Source of the DNA: Balanoglossus misakiensis
Lineage: Eukaryota; Hemichordata
Reading direction: 5' to 3'
Assembly: GCA_040954595.2 (NCBI GenBank)
Contig: CM082592.2
Location: 6,882,001-6,946,000 of the forward strand
DNA: 64,000 nt
Part shown: piece by piece, positions 63,651-64,000 of the stretch
How the letters are laid out: each line of letters begins with the position of its first letter
Position numbering within the stretch: the first letter of the stretch is position 1
Translations under genes and position numbers: made by a program
Notes under the pieces: model-generated
Seen by the model: only the letters and a program-made list of their open reading frames with translations
What the model was told of the DNA's origin: nothing
The model's database searches: none

Positions 63651-64000
63651 TCAACTTTATCATTATCACCATCATCACCGCACCACCATTACCATCAGCA
63701 GCATCACTACCATTGCGTCCGAAGCAGCAGCGTCACCCCCAGCAACGGCGAATGCACACACTTTTCGTGTAACTCTGCAATGTCACCCTCACACACCTAT
63801 GTCCAGTGCAAACTGGGGGTGAACAAAGGTCAAGGTCATTTGAACCCACTATCCACACAAAAGAGCAAACAGTGGGTCTCGCTTCTACTCTCTTTAATTT
63901 GACAGAACCTACAGTTGGCTGCGCTTCACACGGAGCATTTACCGCCCCGAGGGTTTATACTGCGCAGTCTCCCAAGGGAACGGTAGACGAGAACAAGCAG

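Noticed and set aside
62997-63902. Long open frames of poly-threonine/isoleucine, poly-histidine and poly-methionine/valine
   Set aside because: All come from the CAC/CAT triplet array, which leaves several frames free of stops. There is no non-repetitive coding sequence.
1-64000. CRISPR arrays, operons, insertion sequences or phage genes
   Set aside because: No repeat-spacer structure and no dense ORFs. Large introns and GT/AG exons show the DNA is from an animal genome.

Overview
The window is animal genomic DNA. It has long non-coding stretches, many short tandem repeats, scattered small DNA transposons and a few short coding exons bounded by GT/AG splice sites. It has no bacterial-style gene packing. 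The clearest signal is the 5' part of one AUTS2/FBRSL1-family gene on the minus strand. Species cannot be fixed from the sequence. Large introns, long G/C homopolymers, TACATGTA-type repeats and BED-finger hAT debris suggest a marine invertebrate (hemichordate, amphioxus, echinoderm or lophotrochozoan), but this is inference.

Layout, read in the direction of the gene (high to low coordinates). 64.0-62.2 kb is upstream and 5'UTR sequence, including a CAC/CAT trinucleotide array of about 540 bp at 63.1-63.65 kb. 62.22-61.97 kb is coding exon 1, with a basic/serine-rich N-terminus and the family motif EEDIIDGFAISSY. An intron of about 24 kb follows, then a 111-bp exon (37.74-37.85 kb), an intron of about 15.2 kb, a 99-bp exon carrying SSSRERLSD (22.4-22.5 kb), an intron of about 15.3 kb, and a 27-bp microexon encoding CDSESEEDR (7.10-7.12 kb). 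All four exons are in phase 0 and have consensus donors and acceptors. The order of motifs matches vertebrate AUTS2 and FBRSL1. The rest of the gene (proline-rich region and AUTS2 core domain) would lie beyond position 1. Two short segments expected from vertebrate family members, the DxALKP block and the SSxxSSxGxGY block, were not found.

The introns hold several small mobile elements: a 918-bp hAT-like element with a frameshifted BED-finger reading frame (25.39-26.30 kb), two copies of a 93-bp TTAA-ended MITE (24.44 and 37.04 kb), a 637-bp element with 17-bp inverted ends (13.88-14.51 kb), a 136-bp TA-flanked MITE (47.05-47.19 kb) and a tRNA-like fragment (24.3 kb). There are also a 30-bp minisatellite, near-perfect palindromes, and segments rich in homeodomain, POU-octamer and RFX X-box-like motifs. 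The last group are candidate intronic enhancers of this developmental regulator, but conservation cannot be tested here. No rRNA, intact tRNA, CRISPR array or complete single-exon gene was found.
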